DNA from: Streptomyces durmitorensis
GTDB taxonomy: Bacteria > Actinomycetota > Actinomycetes > Streptomycetales > Streptomycetaceae
NCBI RefSeq assembly: GCF_023498005.1
Contig: NZ_CP097289.1
Location: forward strand, 2,976,001 to 3,040,000
DNA: 64,000 nt
Direction: 5' to 3'
Shown: positions 8,263-16,904 of the stretch, in pieces
How positions within the stretch are numbered: the first letter of the stretch is position 1
Layout: the number at the start of each line of letters is the position of its first letter
The notes under the pieces: model-generated
The model's input: the letters and a program-made list of their open reading frames with translations, nothing else
The model's database searches: none
What the model was told of the DNA's origin: nothing
Made by a program: the position numbers and the translations under genes

Positions 8263-9153
8263 TCACCCGTGACGACCGCCCGGCTCCCCATCGGCCGCCT
8301 CGGGCGCTGCTTCCGTGGGGCTGGCCATGTCGAGGAGCAGCATCGCGTCGTGGTCCGGTGTGCCGGGCGGCGCCTGATAGGTGACGAGGCGCTGGCCGTC
8401 CGTGCGGAAGATCGACATCACCTCGAAGTTGAGGCACATCGAGCCGACCTCCGGGTGCTGGAAGTGCTTGTGGCCGCCACCGCGCGCCCGCACGTCGTAC
8501 CGCGCCCACAGGCGAGCGAACTCCGGGCTCTTCACCACGAGTTCACCGACGAGCTGGGCCAGTTCCGGCATGTCCGGGTCGGCGCCCGCCATCGCCCGCA
8601 GATGGGCGGCGCTGTGCCCGGCCATCTCCTCCCAGTCGCGGTACAGACTGCGGCCCATGGGGTGCAGGAACATGTAACGGGTGATGTTGCGGCGCTCCCG
8701 CGGCCAGTCCGTGATGCCGGGGAAGAGGCGCAGGCCGGGGCGGTTGGCGGCCAGCAGGTCGTTGGCGCGGTTGACGACGTACGCCGGGACGGGGCGCAGC
8801 GTCTCCAGCAGCCCGCGGACCGACTCCCGCACCTCACGTGCCGGGCCCGGGGACGGCGCAGGCGCCTGGCCCGCGGCGAGCGCCACCAGCTCGTGCAACC
8901 GCTGCAGCGCGTCGGCGGAGAGCTGGAGCGCCTCGCCGATCGCGGTGACGACGGCGGGCGACGGGCGGGTCTCGCGGCCGCGTTCGAGCCGCGTGTAGTA
9001 GTCGACGCTGACCCCGGCCAGCGTCGCCAGCTCCTCGCGGCGCAGCCCCGGGGTCCGGCGGATGCCCGTACCGACGCGCAGTCCCACGTCCTGCGGACGG
9101 ATCTGCCCGCGACGGGCGCGGAGGAAGCGGCCCAGTTCCGTACCTTCGCTCAT
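8263..9153 (-). CDS. XRE-family regulator with MmyB-like ligand domain
   Basis: The 296-residue protein has an N-terminal helix-turn-helix (roughly residues 10-70, with RREELATLAGVSVDYYTRLE) followed by the MmyB-like domain common in actinobacterial regulators (YVVNRANDLLAANRPG, then the RYMFLHP region). ATG at 9153 gives the standard N terminus (MSEGTELGRFLRARR). It is convergent with the FAD monooxygenase (13-base gap) and divergent from the MFS gene. The shared intergenic space carries five direct repeats, so it most likely controls the exporter and itself in response to a small molecule (inference). Confidence 0.88.
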   Translation of the reverse strand: MSEGTELGRFLRARRGQIRPQDVGLRVGTGIRRTPGLRREELATLAGVSVDYYTRLERGRETRPSPAVVTAIGEALQLSADALQRLHELVALAAGQAPAPSPGPAREVRESVRGLLETLRPVPAYVVNRANDLLAANRPGLRLFPGITDWPRERRNITRYMFLHPMGRSLYRDWEEMAGHSAAHLRAMAGADPDMPELAQLVGELVVKSPEFARLWARYDVRARGGGHKHFQHPEVGSMCLNFEVMSIFRTDGQRLVTYQAPPGTPDHDAMLLLDMASPTEAAPEAADGEPGGRHG

Positions 9154-9285
9154 CCCTTCAGTGTCGCAAAGGCGCACGCCCGCGGGAGGGCTCCAGGGGG
9201 GCCGTATCAGGACCAGGAACGTCGCTCCCCCGCGCGGCTCGGTCTCCCGGGGGGCCGCACAGAGCACGCACGCTGTTTTCCGTAC

Positions 9286-9344
9286 CCGACCCATGTCCGA
9301 CCCAGATCCGACCCATGTCCGACCCGTACCGACCCGTACCGACA
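9286..9344. promoter_or_regulatory. Direct-repeat array in the divergent XRE/MFS promoter region (candidate operator)
   Basis: Five head-to-tail copies of CCGACCC plus 3-4 variable bases lie at 9286-9296, 9297-9307, 9308-9318, 9319-9328 and 9329-9338, with a partial sixth at 9339-9344. The period is 11, 11, 11, 10 and 10 bases, close to one DNA turn, so a bound protein would meet the copies on the same face. The array ends about 28 bases before the MFS start and begins about 130 bases before the XRE start. It could be a regulator binding array or a slipped simple repeat. Confidence 0.5.
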
Positions 9345-9371
9345 GATAGACGCAGTGAGGAGCAGTACACG

Positions 9372-10802
9372 ATGAGGGTGACGCAATCCGGGACAGGCGC
9401 GGGAGTCGAGGCGAGTACGGGTGCCCAGGGTGAGCCGGGGCGTCCAGGCTCCGCCCGCGCGGCTCTGGTCGCCGCCGTCCTCGGCTTCTTCGTGATCACG
9501 CTGGACGTCTCCGGCGTCAACGTGGCCCTGCCCGCCGTGCGGGACGATCTCGGCGGCTCGATGTCAGGGATCCAATGGGTCGCCGACAGCTATACGTTGA
9601 TGTTCGCGGCCCTGATGCTCTCCGCGGGCGCCTTCTCGGACGCGGTGGGCGCGCGGCGCGCGTACGGCTGGGGGCTCGGCGTCTTCACCCTCGCCTCGCT
9701 GGCCTGCGGGGCGGCACCGACGCTCGGGGCGCTGATGGCGGCCCGCGTGGTGCAGGGCAGCGCGGCGGCCGTGATGGTGCCCGCCTCGCTTGCGTTGATC
9801 CGGCAGGCGTTCCCCGATGCGGACGCGCGGGCACGTGGCATCGCCCTGTGGACCGTTGGCGGCGCGGTGGCCGTGGCCGCGGGGCCCGTGCTGGGCGGAC
9901 TGCTCACCACGGAGTGGAGCTGGCGCACCGTGTTCCTCCTCAACGTGCCTGCCGGGCTCGCCGGTTTCCTGGTCCTGCTGCGGGCGGCGCGCTCCCCGCG
10001 GCACGCTGCCGCCTTCGATCTGCCGGGGCAGCTGACGGCCGTACTGGCACTGGCCGCACTGACCTTCGCCGTGATCGAGGGCGGGCACGACGGGCTCACC
10101 GGCACCGTGCAGGTCACAGCCGTGGTCGCGGTGGCGTCAGCAGCCGCGTTCGTGGCCGTCGAGGCCCGGCGACGCGCGCCGATGCTGCCGCTGGGACTCT
10201 TCCGTCAACGCGGCGTCAGCGTGCCCGTCGTCGCGGGCTTCGCCCTCAACGCCGCCTTCTACGGCGGGGTGTTCGTGCTGAGCCTCTTCTTCCAGGAGGA
10301 GCGGGGGCAGTCGGCGCTCTCGGCCGGGCTGATGTTCGTGCCGATGGCGGTGATCACCGCCAACTTCAACTACCTCTCACCGCGGGCGGTCTCCCGCTAC
10401 GGCCCGCGGGCGGTGGTCGTCGCAGGACTGCTGACCGGCGCTGTGGGCTGCGGCGGTCTGGTAGCCGTCGACACCGGCACGCCGTGGTGGGTGACCGCCC
10501 TGCTGATGATCCCGCTGGGCATCGGCGGCTCCCTCGCCATGCCGGCACTGACCTCGCTGATGCTCGACAGCGTCGCCGCCGAGCGGGCCGGCACGGCAGC
10601 GGCACTGCTCAACACCAGCCGCCAGACGGGCGGAGCACTCAGCATCGCGGTCTTCGGCGCGCTGCTCGCCGGGGACTTCGCGCCGGGGATGCGGGAGAGC
10701 CTGCTGCTCGCCGCCTGCCTGCTGCTCGCCAATGCGCTGGGCGCGGCGGCACTGCTGCCGCGGCGGGTGAGGACGGCGACGGTCGCCGCTGCGAACTCCT
10801 AG
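9372..10802 (+). CDS. MFS multidrug/metabolite exporter (DHA2-like, about 14 TM)
   Basis: The 476-residue membrane protein starts with a short cytoplasmic tail and then FFVITLDVSGVNVALPAVRDDL, the typical TM1 region of the 14-helix drug:H+ antiporters. Many hydrophobic segments follow, with the LxxxRxxQG-like motif ARVVQGSAAAVMVPASLALI. ATG at 9372 has an AGGAG at 9358-9362; longer starts would run into the repeat array. It is divergent from the XRE regulator and lies inside the biosynthetic cluster, so export of or self-resistance to the product is the natural guess. Confidence 0.9.
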   Translation: MRVTQSGTGAGVEASTGAQGEPGRPGSARAALVAAVLGFFVITLDVSGVNVALPAVRDDLGGSMSGIQWVADSYTLMFAALMLSAGAFSDAVGARRAYGWGLGVFTLASLACGAAPTLGALMAARVVQGSAAAVMVPASLALIRQAFPDADARARGIALWTVGGAVAVAAGPVLGGLLTTEWSWRTVFLLNVPAGLAGFLVLLRAARSPRHAAAFDLPGQLTAVLALAALTFAVIEGGHDGLTGTVQVTAVVAVASAAAFVAVEARRRAPMLPLGLFRQRGVSVPVVAGFALNAAFYGGVFVLSLFFQEERGQSALSAGLMFVPMAVITANFNYLSPRAVSRYGPRAVVVAGLLTGAVGCGGLVAVDTGTPWWVTALLMIPLGIGGSLAMPALTSLMLDSVAAERAGTAAALLNTSRQTGGALSIAVFGALLAGDFAPGMRESLLLAACLLLANALGAAALLPRRVRTATVAAANS

Positions 10803-10816
10803 AGGCCCTGACGGGC

Positions 10817-10864
10817 CGCCGGGCCGCCCGTCCCGTCAGGACCGACGGGGCGGGCGGCCCGGCG
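10817..10864 (+). terminator. Strong hairpin terminator after the MFS gene (bidirectional)
   Basis: Two 21-base arms (10817-10837 and 10844-10864) pair with a single mismatch around a 6-base loop, all G/C. It lies 15 bases past the MFS stop and 41 bases past the end of the convergent minus-strand regulator, so it can serve both transcripts. No U-tract is obvious, which is usual in Streptomyces. Confidence 0.8.
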
Positions 10865-10905
10865 TCATGCGTGACAGCGGCCCGGACGGACCATCGGGCC
10901 GCGGG

Positions 10906-11964
10906 TCAGCCGGTCCCCTCTGCCAGCGCCGCGGTCCGCCGCGGTCCTTCGAGGCCGGCCACACGCATGTGGTCGCGGACCATCCATCCGGCCTGGAACC
11001 GGCTCTGCGCTCCCAAATCGTCGAAGATCTCGGCAATGTACTTCCGGCACGTCCGCACACCGATGCCCAGGCGTCTGGCCACCACTTCGTCCTTGTAGCC
11101 GGCGGCGAGCAGTTGAACGATCGCGGTCTTCGTCTCCTGGGTCAGGCACTCCGGGATTCTGTTGCTGCCACCCGTCCGCTGAAAGACCTCGCTGGTCGCC
11201 CAGGAGCTCACCACCATGTGAACGATGAACTCCACCAAGGCTCCGTGCTTCACCATGTGCGCCTTGCCCGGATCCTCGCCGTCCAGCAGGAACGCCACGG
11301 AGCGGTCGAAGACGATCAGCGCGGGCAAGGACGCGGCGGCGGTCCGGACCTCGCCCCCCGTCGCCGAGATCCGTTCGACGCAGTCGCGCACCTGAGCGTC
11401 GTAACGAGACAGGTGAGGGAGTAACACCCGCACGCCGACCTCCGGCGACATCAGCCCCGAAGCCCGGCAGACCACGTTCCGGGCGAGGGCGGAAGCTCCC
11501 CGCCCGAGTGGCTGCACGGCGAACACCTCCTCGGTGCACCGTGCCGCGCGCTCCTCGAGCACGTCGCGGATGTCGGAAACGCCCTCGAACGTGACCACAA
11601 GGCCGCCGCCCTGCGCGCTGTCGACGCCGAGGCCGGAGAGCGTGTCGAGCTGCTCGCGGATCCCGTCCAGCTGAGCCTGCCAGGCGTCGATGACGCCCGA
11701 GAGAGGTTTGGCGTACTGGAGCTTGGCCGTTTCCGGGTGCACCGCGGTCCAGTCGCTGTGGCCCTCCGCCTCGGATCGCGCAAGCCGCATCCTTCTGAGC
11801 CGGGACAGCACTCGCTCCGTCTGTCCCGTGCCCCACCCCAGACTTCTCGCCAGTCTCTCAAGGGTGGCTCCGCCGGTGGAGACGAGAAACCGATAGGCCA
11901 CCAACTCCTCGTCACCCATCAGCGGAACGATCTGGGCGATGTCCACAGCTTCCCCCTTGCCCAC
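10906..11964 (-). CDS. TrmB-like/LuxR-type transcriptional regulator (pathway regulator candidate)
   Basis: A 352-residue protein. The N-terminal 75 residues look like a winged-helix (LVSTGGATLERLARSLGW), the middle is an effector-like domain of about 190 residues, and the C-terminal 65 residues form a LuxR-type helix-turn-helix (QETKTAIVQLLAAGYKDEVV, then RRLGIGVRTCRKYIAEIFDD). The same architecture occurs in many Streptomyces cluster-situated regulators. The start is GTG at 11964; a later internal Met is possible. It is divergent from the PKS across a 234-base AT-rich region, so direct control of the PKS promoter is likely. Confidence 0.82.
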   Translation of the reverse strand: MGKGEAVDIAQIVPLMGDEELVAYRFLVSTGGATLERLARSLGWGTGQTERVLSRLRRMRLARSEAEGHSDWTAVHPETAKLQYAKPLSGVIDAWQAQLDGIREQLDTLSGLGVDSAQGGGLVVTFEGVSDIRDVLEERAARCTEEVFAVQPLGRGASALARNVVCRASGLMSPEVGVRVLLPHLSRYDAQVRDCVERISATGGEVRTAAASLPALIVFDRSVAFLLDGEDPGKAHMVKHGALVEFIVHMVVSSWATSEVFQRTGGSNRIPECLTQETKTAIVQLLAAGYKDEVVARRLGIGVRTCRKYIAEIFDDLGAQSRFQAGWMVRDHMRVAGLEGPRRTAALAEGTG

Positions 11965-12198
11965 TACGACAACTGCGACCTAAGAATAAACACTGAGCTA
12001 TATATAGACGCAAGTCCAAGTTTCTGTGATGACACATAGGACCCAAAGGGCGGCAAAATATCCGGCTACGTCAATCCGAGCCCAAGGTTTCGTGAAGAGC
12101 AGTACCGGATCCCAGGCGAATAATGGTCGCGAGTGTATTTTTGGATCCCGTCTTAACGATCTTCTGACTCGCTCATGCCATGAAGCCTGGAGTCGTCC
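11965..12198. promoter_or_regulatory. AT-rich divergent promoter region between regulator and PKS
   Basis: This 234-base gap is clearly less GC-rich than its flanks, with TAAGAATAAACACT and TATATATAGAC near the regulator and GTGTATTTTTGGATCC nearer the PKS. No long ORF is credible here. A GGAG lies seven bases before the PKS ATG. The TATATATAG stretch could be a -10 for the minus-strand regulator. I see no clear repeated operator. Confidence 0.55.
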
Positions 12199-15100
12199 AT
12201 GCGTACAGAACTGTCGAGCACGACACCCATCGCGATCGTCGGCATGGGGTGCCGGTTTCCGGGCATCGAGAGTCCCGATGAACTGTGGGACGTGCTCGTG
12301 GCCAACACCGACACCGTGACCCCGGTCCCCCACGAGCGCTTCGACGTCGGCGACTGCTACGACCCCACCCCCATGACCCCCGGTCGGACCGTGTCCCGGC
12401 ACGGCGGTTTCCTGGCCGACCCCTTCGGCTTCGACGCGGCCTTCTTCGGCATCTCACCCGTGGAAGCACGCGCCATGGATCCACAGCAACGACTCCTGCT
12501 GCACGTCGTGTGGGAAGCCTTGGAGTCGGCCGGGATACGTCCCTCCCGGCTCGCGGGCAGCCGGGGCGGCGTGTTCGTCGGACAGGCCACGTCCGAGCAC
12601 GCGGAGACCGACCCCCGGATCCACGAGCCCGATGTCCGCGGCATGGTCGGCAGCCGACTGCGCGCCGTCACGGCCGGCCGGATCTCCTACGCCTTCGACC
12701 TGCGCGGGCCAAGCGTCGTCCTTGACACCGCGTGCTCCTCGTCGCTGGTCGCCGTGCACGCCGCACGGCAGAGCCTGCTCACCGGTGAGAGCGACCTGTG
12801 CGTCGCCGCGGGCGTCAACGTCATCCTGTCCCCGCACGACTCCATCGCCTACGCCCAGGGAGACATGCTCTCTCCCGGGGGCCGCTGCCGGTTCGGCGAC
12901 GCCCGCGCCGACGGGTTCGTCCGCAGCGAAGGCGTGGGCGCGGTGGTGCTCAAGCGGCTGGACGACGCGCTCCGGGACAGCGACCCCATATGCGCGGTAC
13001 TGCACGGCAGCGCGGTCACCAACGACGGCGCGGCGAGCGGACTGCTGATCCGCCCCTCTGTGGACGGGCAGACCGAGATGATGCGCGAGGCCTGTCTCAG
13101 TGCCGGTATCAAGCCCACGGAACTCGACTACGTCGAAGCGCACGGCACCGGGACTCAGGTCGGGGACGGGGTGGAACTCCGGGCGCTCGCCGAGTCGGCC
13201 GGCCCGGGTCGGCCGGCAGACCGGCCGTTGCTCACCGGATCGGTCAAGACCAACCTCGGTCACACCGAGGCCGCGGCCGGCATCGCCGGACTCATCAAGA
13301 CCGCGCTGATCCTCCGGCACGGTGTCGTTCCCGCGTCGCTGCACCTCGACGAGGAGCATCCCCTGCTGGCGCAGGACGGTTTCCCCGTGCAAGTGGTGAC
13401 CCGCAACCGGCCCTTGAACACGGCGAACACGGCCGGTTCCGGCGCCCTGGCCGGTGTCAGCTCCTTCGGCCTGTCCGGGACGAACGCCCATCTGGTCGTC
13501 GGCGCCCACGTCCCCGGGCCCGCGTCCGCGTCCGCGTCCGATGAGCGTCGCAGAGCCACGGACGCCGGGCCCCACCTGCTGGTGCTCAGCGCGCGGACGT
13601 CCGGCTCGCTCCGTCGCCTGGCCGAGAGTTACGCGGCCTACCTGGGCCCCTCCGGGCCCGGTCGCCCGTACCGGCTCGGCGACATCTGTTCCGCCGCGGC
13701 CACCGGGCGCGACGCTCATCCGCACCGGCTGTGGGTCGTGGGCGACGACCACGACTCCCTGTCGCAGAGGCTGCGCGCCCTCGCCGCGGGCGAGACCCTT
13801 CCCGACGGCGGAATCGCGGAGGCGGGCCTGTCGGGTGACAAGCGCATCGCCTTCGTCTTCTCGGGGCAGGGGTCGCAGTGGGTGGGCATGAGCCGGGCTC
13901 TGTACCGTTCGTCGTCGGCCTTCCGCACGGCATTGGACGCGTGCGACCGGGCCGTGCGCAAGGAGCTCGGCCGGTCGGTCCTGGAGCAACTGGCCTCCGA
14001 CGACCTCGAGTTCCCCACTGACGTGAGCACCGTCCAGCCCGCCCTGTGGGCCGTACAGGTGGCGCTCGCCGCTGCCTGGCGCGATCGCGGCGTGGAGCCG
14101 GACCTGTGCATGGGCCACAGCATGGGAGAGGTCGCGGCCGCCCATGTCTCCGGCGCCCTGTCACTCGACGACGCGGCCGCGGTGATCTGCCGACGCAGCC
14201 GACTGATGCAGCGCACGGCGGGACAGGGCGCCATGCTCGTCGTCGAGCTGTCGGCCGCCCAGGCGCGGCAGTACACCGAGGCGCACGGGGAGTCGGTGTG
14301 CGTGGCGGCCGAGAACGCGCCCACCACCACCGTGCTCGCGGGTGATGCCGCCTCCCTCGCCTCCCTGCGGGCCGAACTGGAGAAGAGCGGCGTCCTGTGC
14401 CGCCGGGTGCAGGTGAACGTGGCCTCGCACTCCCCGCAGATGGACTCCCTGCGCGACGACCTGCTGCGCGAACTCGCCGTTCTCTCCCCCGGGCCCGGGG
14501 CGACGGCCATGGTCTCCACCGTTGACCGCTCCGACGTCGAAGGACCGGAGCTGACGGCCGGCTACTGGATGGACAACCTGCGCCGCCCCGTCCAGTTCGC
14601 CGACACCGTACGGGAAGTGGCCCACGCGACGGAGAGCGTCTTCCTCGAGGTCAGCCCGCATCCGGTTCTCGTCGCCGCCATGGACGACACACTGGGCGCC
14701 GACCACGGCGACGGCGCCGCGGTGGCTTCGCTGCACCGCGGGTGCGACGAGCCCACCGACCTGGCCCGGGCGGCCGGCCGGCTCTTCGCCCAAGGCGGGC
14801 GGGTGGACTGGCAGCGGTGGTACGGCGGCGGCCCACGGCACGTACCGTCACTTCCCACCTACTCCTGGGACACGGTGCAGTTCCGGCGCGAGGTGGCCGA
14901 CCCCGTGGCCGGACACGGATCCGGCGCCTCCCAGGTCCGGCGGATCGACCTCGCGTCATGGGGCGCGACCGCCGCATGGGGTGACGGCGTCGCGGTCCAC
15001 GGAGTCGCGCCCGTCCCGCCCGTCGTGTACGTCGCGGCGATGCTGGAAACGGCGCAGGAGGCCGATCGCAGCGCATCCGTCGAACTGCGGGACGTGCAGC

Positions 15101-16149
15101 TGGGCGACGCACATGTGCCCGTCGAAGCGGCCGGCGACACCACCCTCCAAGTGGCCCTGGACGGGCACCGGGAAGGAGACGGACAAGCCCGCACCATGAC
15201 GGTGCGAGCCTCGCGCCCGGGCACACCCGACTCCGTCTTCTGCGCTTCGGGACGGGTCGTCAGGGCGGACACCGACGACGCGGGACCCGAGACCTCGGGC
15301 GCCCTCGACGATGCTCTGGCACGGTGCCGGGACTACGTGGGGGCACAGGACTTCCACGCACTCGCGCGGCGCCACGGGTACGACATCGGAGAGGCGTTCC
15401 GTTCCGTGGAGCATCTGTGGCGGCGCGACGGCGAGGCCGTGGCTCGCGTGCGGCTGACGAGGCCCATGCCACGAGCCGGCTGGGAGGCGGGGCTCCAGTC
15501 AATCCTGGCGGCCCGGCCGGGAGCCGCGTCCGGCAACGACGACGTCGCCCACGTGCCCGTGTCCTTCGATTCGGTCCGGTTCCACGCGGAACTGGAGCCG
15601 GAGTTCTGGAGCCTGAGCACGGTGCGGCCCGAGAGCGGCGGAGCCTCGCTCCGGGCCGACGTACTCCTGATCGCACCGGACAGTCGCGTCCTGGCCCGGT
15701 TCTCCGGAATCCGTTTGCGGCGGCTCGCACGGACGTCGCGGCCGAGCACGCCCCTGGCAGACGTGCCCGCGCTCGTATCGGCGCTCGCCGAGCAGTGCAC
15801 GGCGCCGCTGACCGGTCTGGTCAGAAGGGTCACGGAGCCCTTCGGCGCCGGCTTCCTCGGCGGCCTCCTGCGCCCCGCCGTATCGCCGCCGGCCGACCCG
15901 GATCCCGAGACCTCGTCCCGCCCCCGTGGCACAGACGCGGCGGAGACCCTTCTCGCGCACTCCGCAGCGCTGTTGGGCATGCGGGTGTCGGACATCGACG
16001 AGCGGCGGTCGTTGCACGAACTCGGTCTCGACTCGCTGATGGCCTCCCGGCTCCGGCAGCGCCTGCATCACCGTCACGGCGTCGAGATCACCGCAGGGCG
16101 ACTCCTGGGAACGGAGAGCGTCGCCAGCCTGCGCAAGAGCCTGGGATGA
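12199..16149 (+). CDS. Iterative type I PKS, orsellinate-synthase type (KS-AT-DH*-ACP)
   Basis: A 1316-residue single-module synthase. KS at about 8-435 has catalytic Cys179 (DTACSSSLVA), His315 (HGTGTQ) and His355 (NLGHTEAA). AT at about 550-860 has Ser641 in GHSMGEV, with VASHS near the substrate pocket. A DH/product-template-like region at about 900-1170 is degenerate: the HxxxGxxxxP box reads VAVHGVAPVP, so the expected His position is Val, and the later Asp is replaced in EAGLQS. There is no ketoreductase. The C-terminal ACP has Ser1279 (LGLDSLMAS); no thioesterase is present. This order and length match bacterial orsellinic acid synthases (AviM, CalO5; recalled), which make an unreduced tetraketide and need a separate acyltransferase for release. 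Start: ATG with GGAG seven bases upstream. Confidence 0.92.
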   Translation: MRTELSSTTPIAIVGMGCRFPGIESPDELWDVLVANTDTVTPVPHERFDVGDCYDPTPMTPGRTVSRHGGFLADPFGFDAAFFGISPVEARAMDPQQRLLLHVVWEALESAGIRPSRLAGSRGGVFVGQATSEHAETDPRIHEPDVRGMVGSRLRAVTAGRISYAFDLRGPSVVLDTACSSSLVAVHAARQSLLTGESDLCVAAGVNVILSPHDSIAYAQGDMLSPGGRCRFGDARADGFVRSEGVGAVVLKRLDDALRDSDPICAVLHGSAVTNDGAASGLLIRPSVDGQTEMMREACLSAGIKPTELDYVEAHGTGTQVGDGVELRALAESAGPGRPADRPLLTGSVKTNLGHTEAAAGIAGLIKTALILRHGVVPASLHLDEEHPLLAQDGFPVQVVTRNRPLNTANTAGSGALAGVSSFGLSGTNAHLVVGAHVPGPASASASDERRRATDAGPHLLVLSARTSGSLRRLAESYAAYLGPSGPGRPYRLGDICSAAATGRDAHPHRLWVVGDDHDSLSQRLRALAAGETLPDGGIAEAGLSGDKRIAFVFSGQGSQWVGMSRALYRSSSAFRTALDACDRAVRKELGRSVLEQLASDDLEFPTDVSTVQPALWAVQVALAAAWRDRGVEPDLCMGHSMGEVAAAHVSGALSLDDAAAVICRRSRLMQRTAGQGAMLVVELSAAQARQYTEAHGESVCVAAENAPTTTVLAGDAASLASLRAELEKSGVLCRRVQVNVASHSPQMDSLRDDLLRELAVLSPGPGATAMVSTVDRSDVEGPELTAGYWMDNLRRPVQFADTVREVAHATESVFLEVSPHPVLVAAMDDTLGADHGDGAAVASLHRGCDEPTDLARAAGRLFAQGGRVDWQRWYGGGPRHVPSLPTYSWDTVQFRREVADPVAGHGSGASQVRRIDLASWGATAAWGDGVAVHGVAPVPPVVYVAAMLETAQEADRSASVELRDVQLGDAHVPVEAAGDTTLQVALDGHREGDGQARTMTVRASRPGTPDSVFCASGRVVRADTDDAGPETSGALDDALARCRDYVGAQDFHALARRHGYDIGEAFRSVEHLWRRDGEAVARVRLTRPMPRAGWEAGLQSILAARPGAASGNDDVAHVPVSFDSVRFHAELEPEFWSLSTVRPESGGASLRADVLLIAPDSRVLARFSGIRLRRLARTSRPSTPLADVPALVSALAEQCTAPLTGLVRRVTEPFGAGFLGGLLRPAVSPPADPDPETSSRPRGTDAAETLLAHSAALLGMRVSDIDERRSLHELGLDSLMASRLRQRLHHRHGVEITAGRLLGTESVASLRKSLG

Positions 16150-16280
16150 CCCCCGCGTTACGGAGAGGGTGCTTTGGCAGGATCAGAAACCAAACTTGCA
16201 CTGTGGTATAAAAAAACCTCCAGCAGCGTCGGGCCGTGTCACTCAGGCTTGATGTGCTCGACACAAACAGGAGGGACGGA
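16150..16280 (+). promoter_or_regulatory. Short AT-rich promoter region before the TetR gene
   Basis: 131 bases between the PKS stop and the TetR start. It contains GTGGTATAAAAAAACC near 16202, the most AT-rich stretch in the area and a plausible -10 region, and an AGGAGGG ribosome site just before the TetR ATG. A loose inverted repeat (GTGTC ... GACAC) spans about 16233-16262 and might be an operator; weak. Confidence 0.4.
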
Positions 16281-16904
16281 ATGGACTCGCGTGCGACGAT
16301 GCCGCCAGTCGGCCGCCGGGAACGCAACAAACAGCGCGTCAGGGAACGTCTCTACTCGGCGGCGGTCGAGCTCTTCGTGGAGAAGGGGTACGACCACACC
16401 TCCATCGACGAGATCGCGGAGCGGGCCGATGTGGCACGTGGAACCTTCTTCAACTACTTCCAGCGCAAGGAAGACATCATCGGCGCCTGGGGAGACAGGA
16501 GGCGTGCCGCGCTCGTGACGGGCCTCGAAGCGGACAGTGCGTTCAACCCCAGTTCGGTCGCGCAACTCCAGCAGTGCATGACGGTCCTCGTCCGCATCAA
16601 CCAGGAGGAACCGCGGCTCACCACCGCCATGCTCACCGCCTGGGTGAAGGCGGGCCGGCCGATCCTCGAGGAGCCGTACGTCGCGGAGGTGTTCGCGAGG
16701 ATCGTCGACAGCGGGGTGCAGCAGGGAGAGCTGAGCCCGGGAATGTCGCCGATCTGCGCAGGCAACGTGCTGCGCGACGTCTACCTCGGAGCCCTCTACC
16801 GATGGGCCCAGAAACCGTCGGACACCACCGGATCCCTGGCCGACGAGCTGCAGCAGATCCTGCGACTTCTCCTCGACGGCATGACCGCGAGGACCGCTCC
16901 CTAA
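16281..16904 (+). CDS. TetR-family transcriptional regulator
   Basis: The 207-residue protein has a classic TetR N terminus: RERLYSAAVELFVEKGYDHT, then IDEIAERADVARGTFFNYFQRKEDI (helix-turn-helix, residues about 18-65), followed by an all-helical ligand domain. ATG at 16281 follows an AGGAGGGACGGA ribosome site, so it is preferred over 16236. It is the last plus-strand gene of the cluster and overlaps the convergent PotD gene by four bases, marking the cluster edge. Its target is not visible; the PKS/regulator region or the exporter are candidates. Confidence 0.9.
   Translation: MDSRATMPPVGRRERNKQRVRERLYSAAVELFVEKGYDHTSIDEIAERADVARGTFFNYFQRKEDIIGAWGDRRRAALVTGLEADSAFNPSSVAQLQQCMTVLVRINQEEPRLTTAMLTAWVKAGRPILEEPYVAEVFARIVDSGVQQGELSPGMSPICAGNVLRDVYLGALYRWAQKPSDTTGSLADELQQILRLLLDGMTARTAP

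Noticed and set aside
9286..9344. CRISPR-like interpretation of the CCGACCC array
   Set aside because: Period of 10-11 bp and no spacer-length unique sequence.
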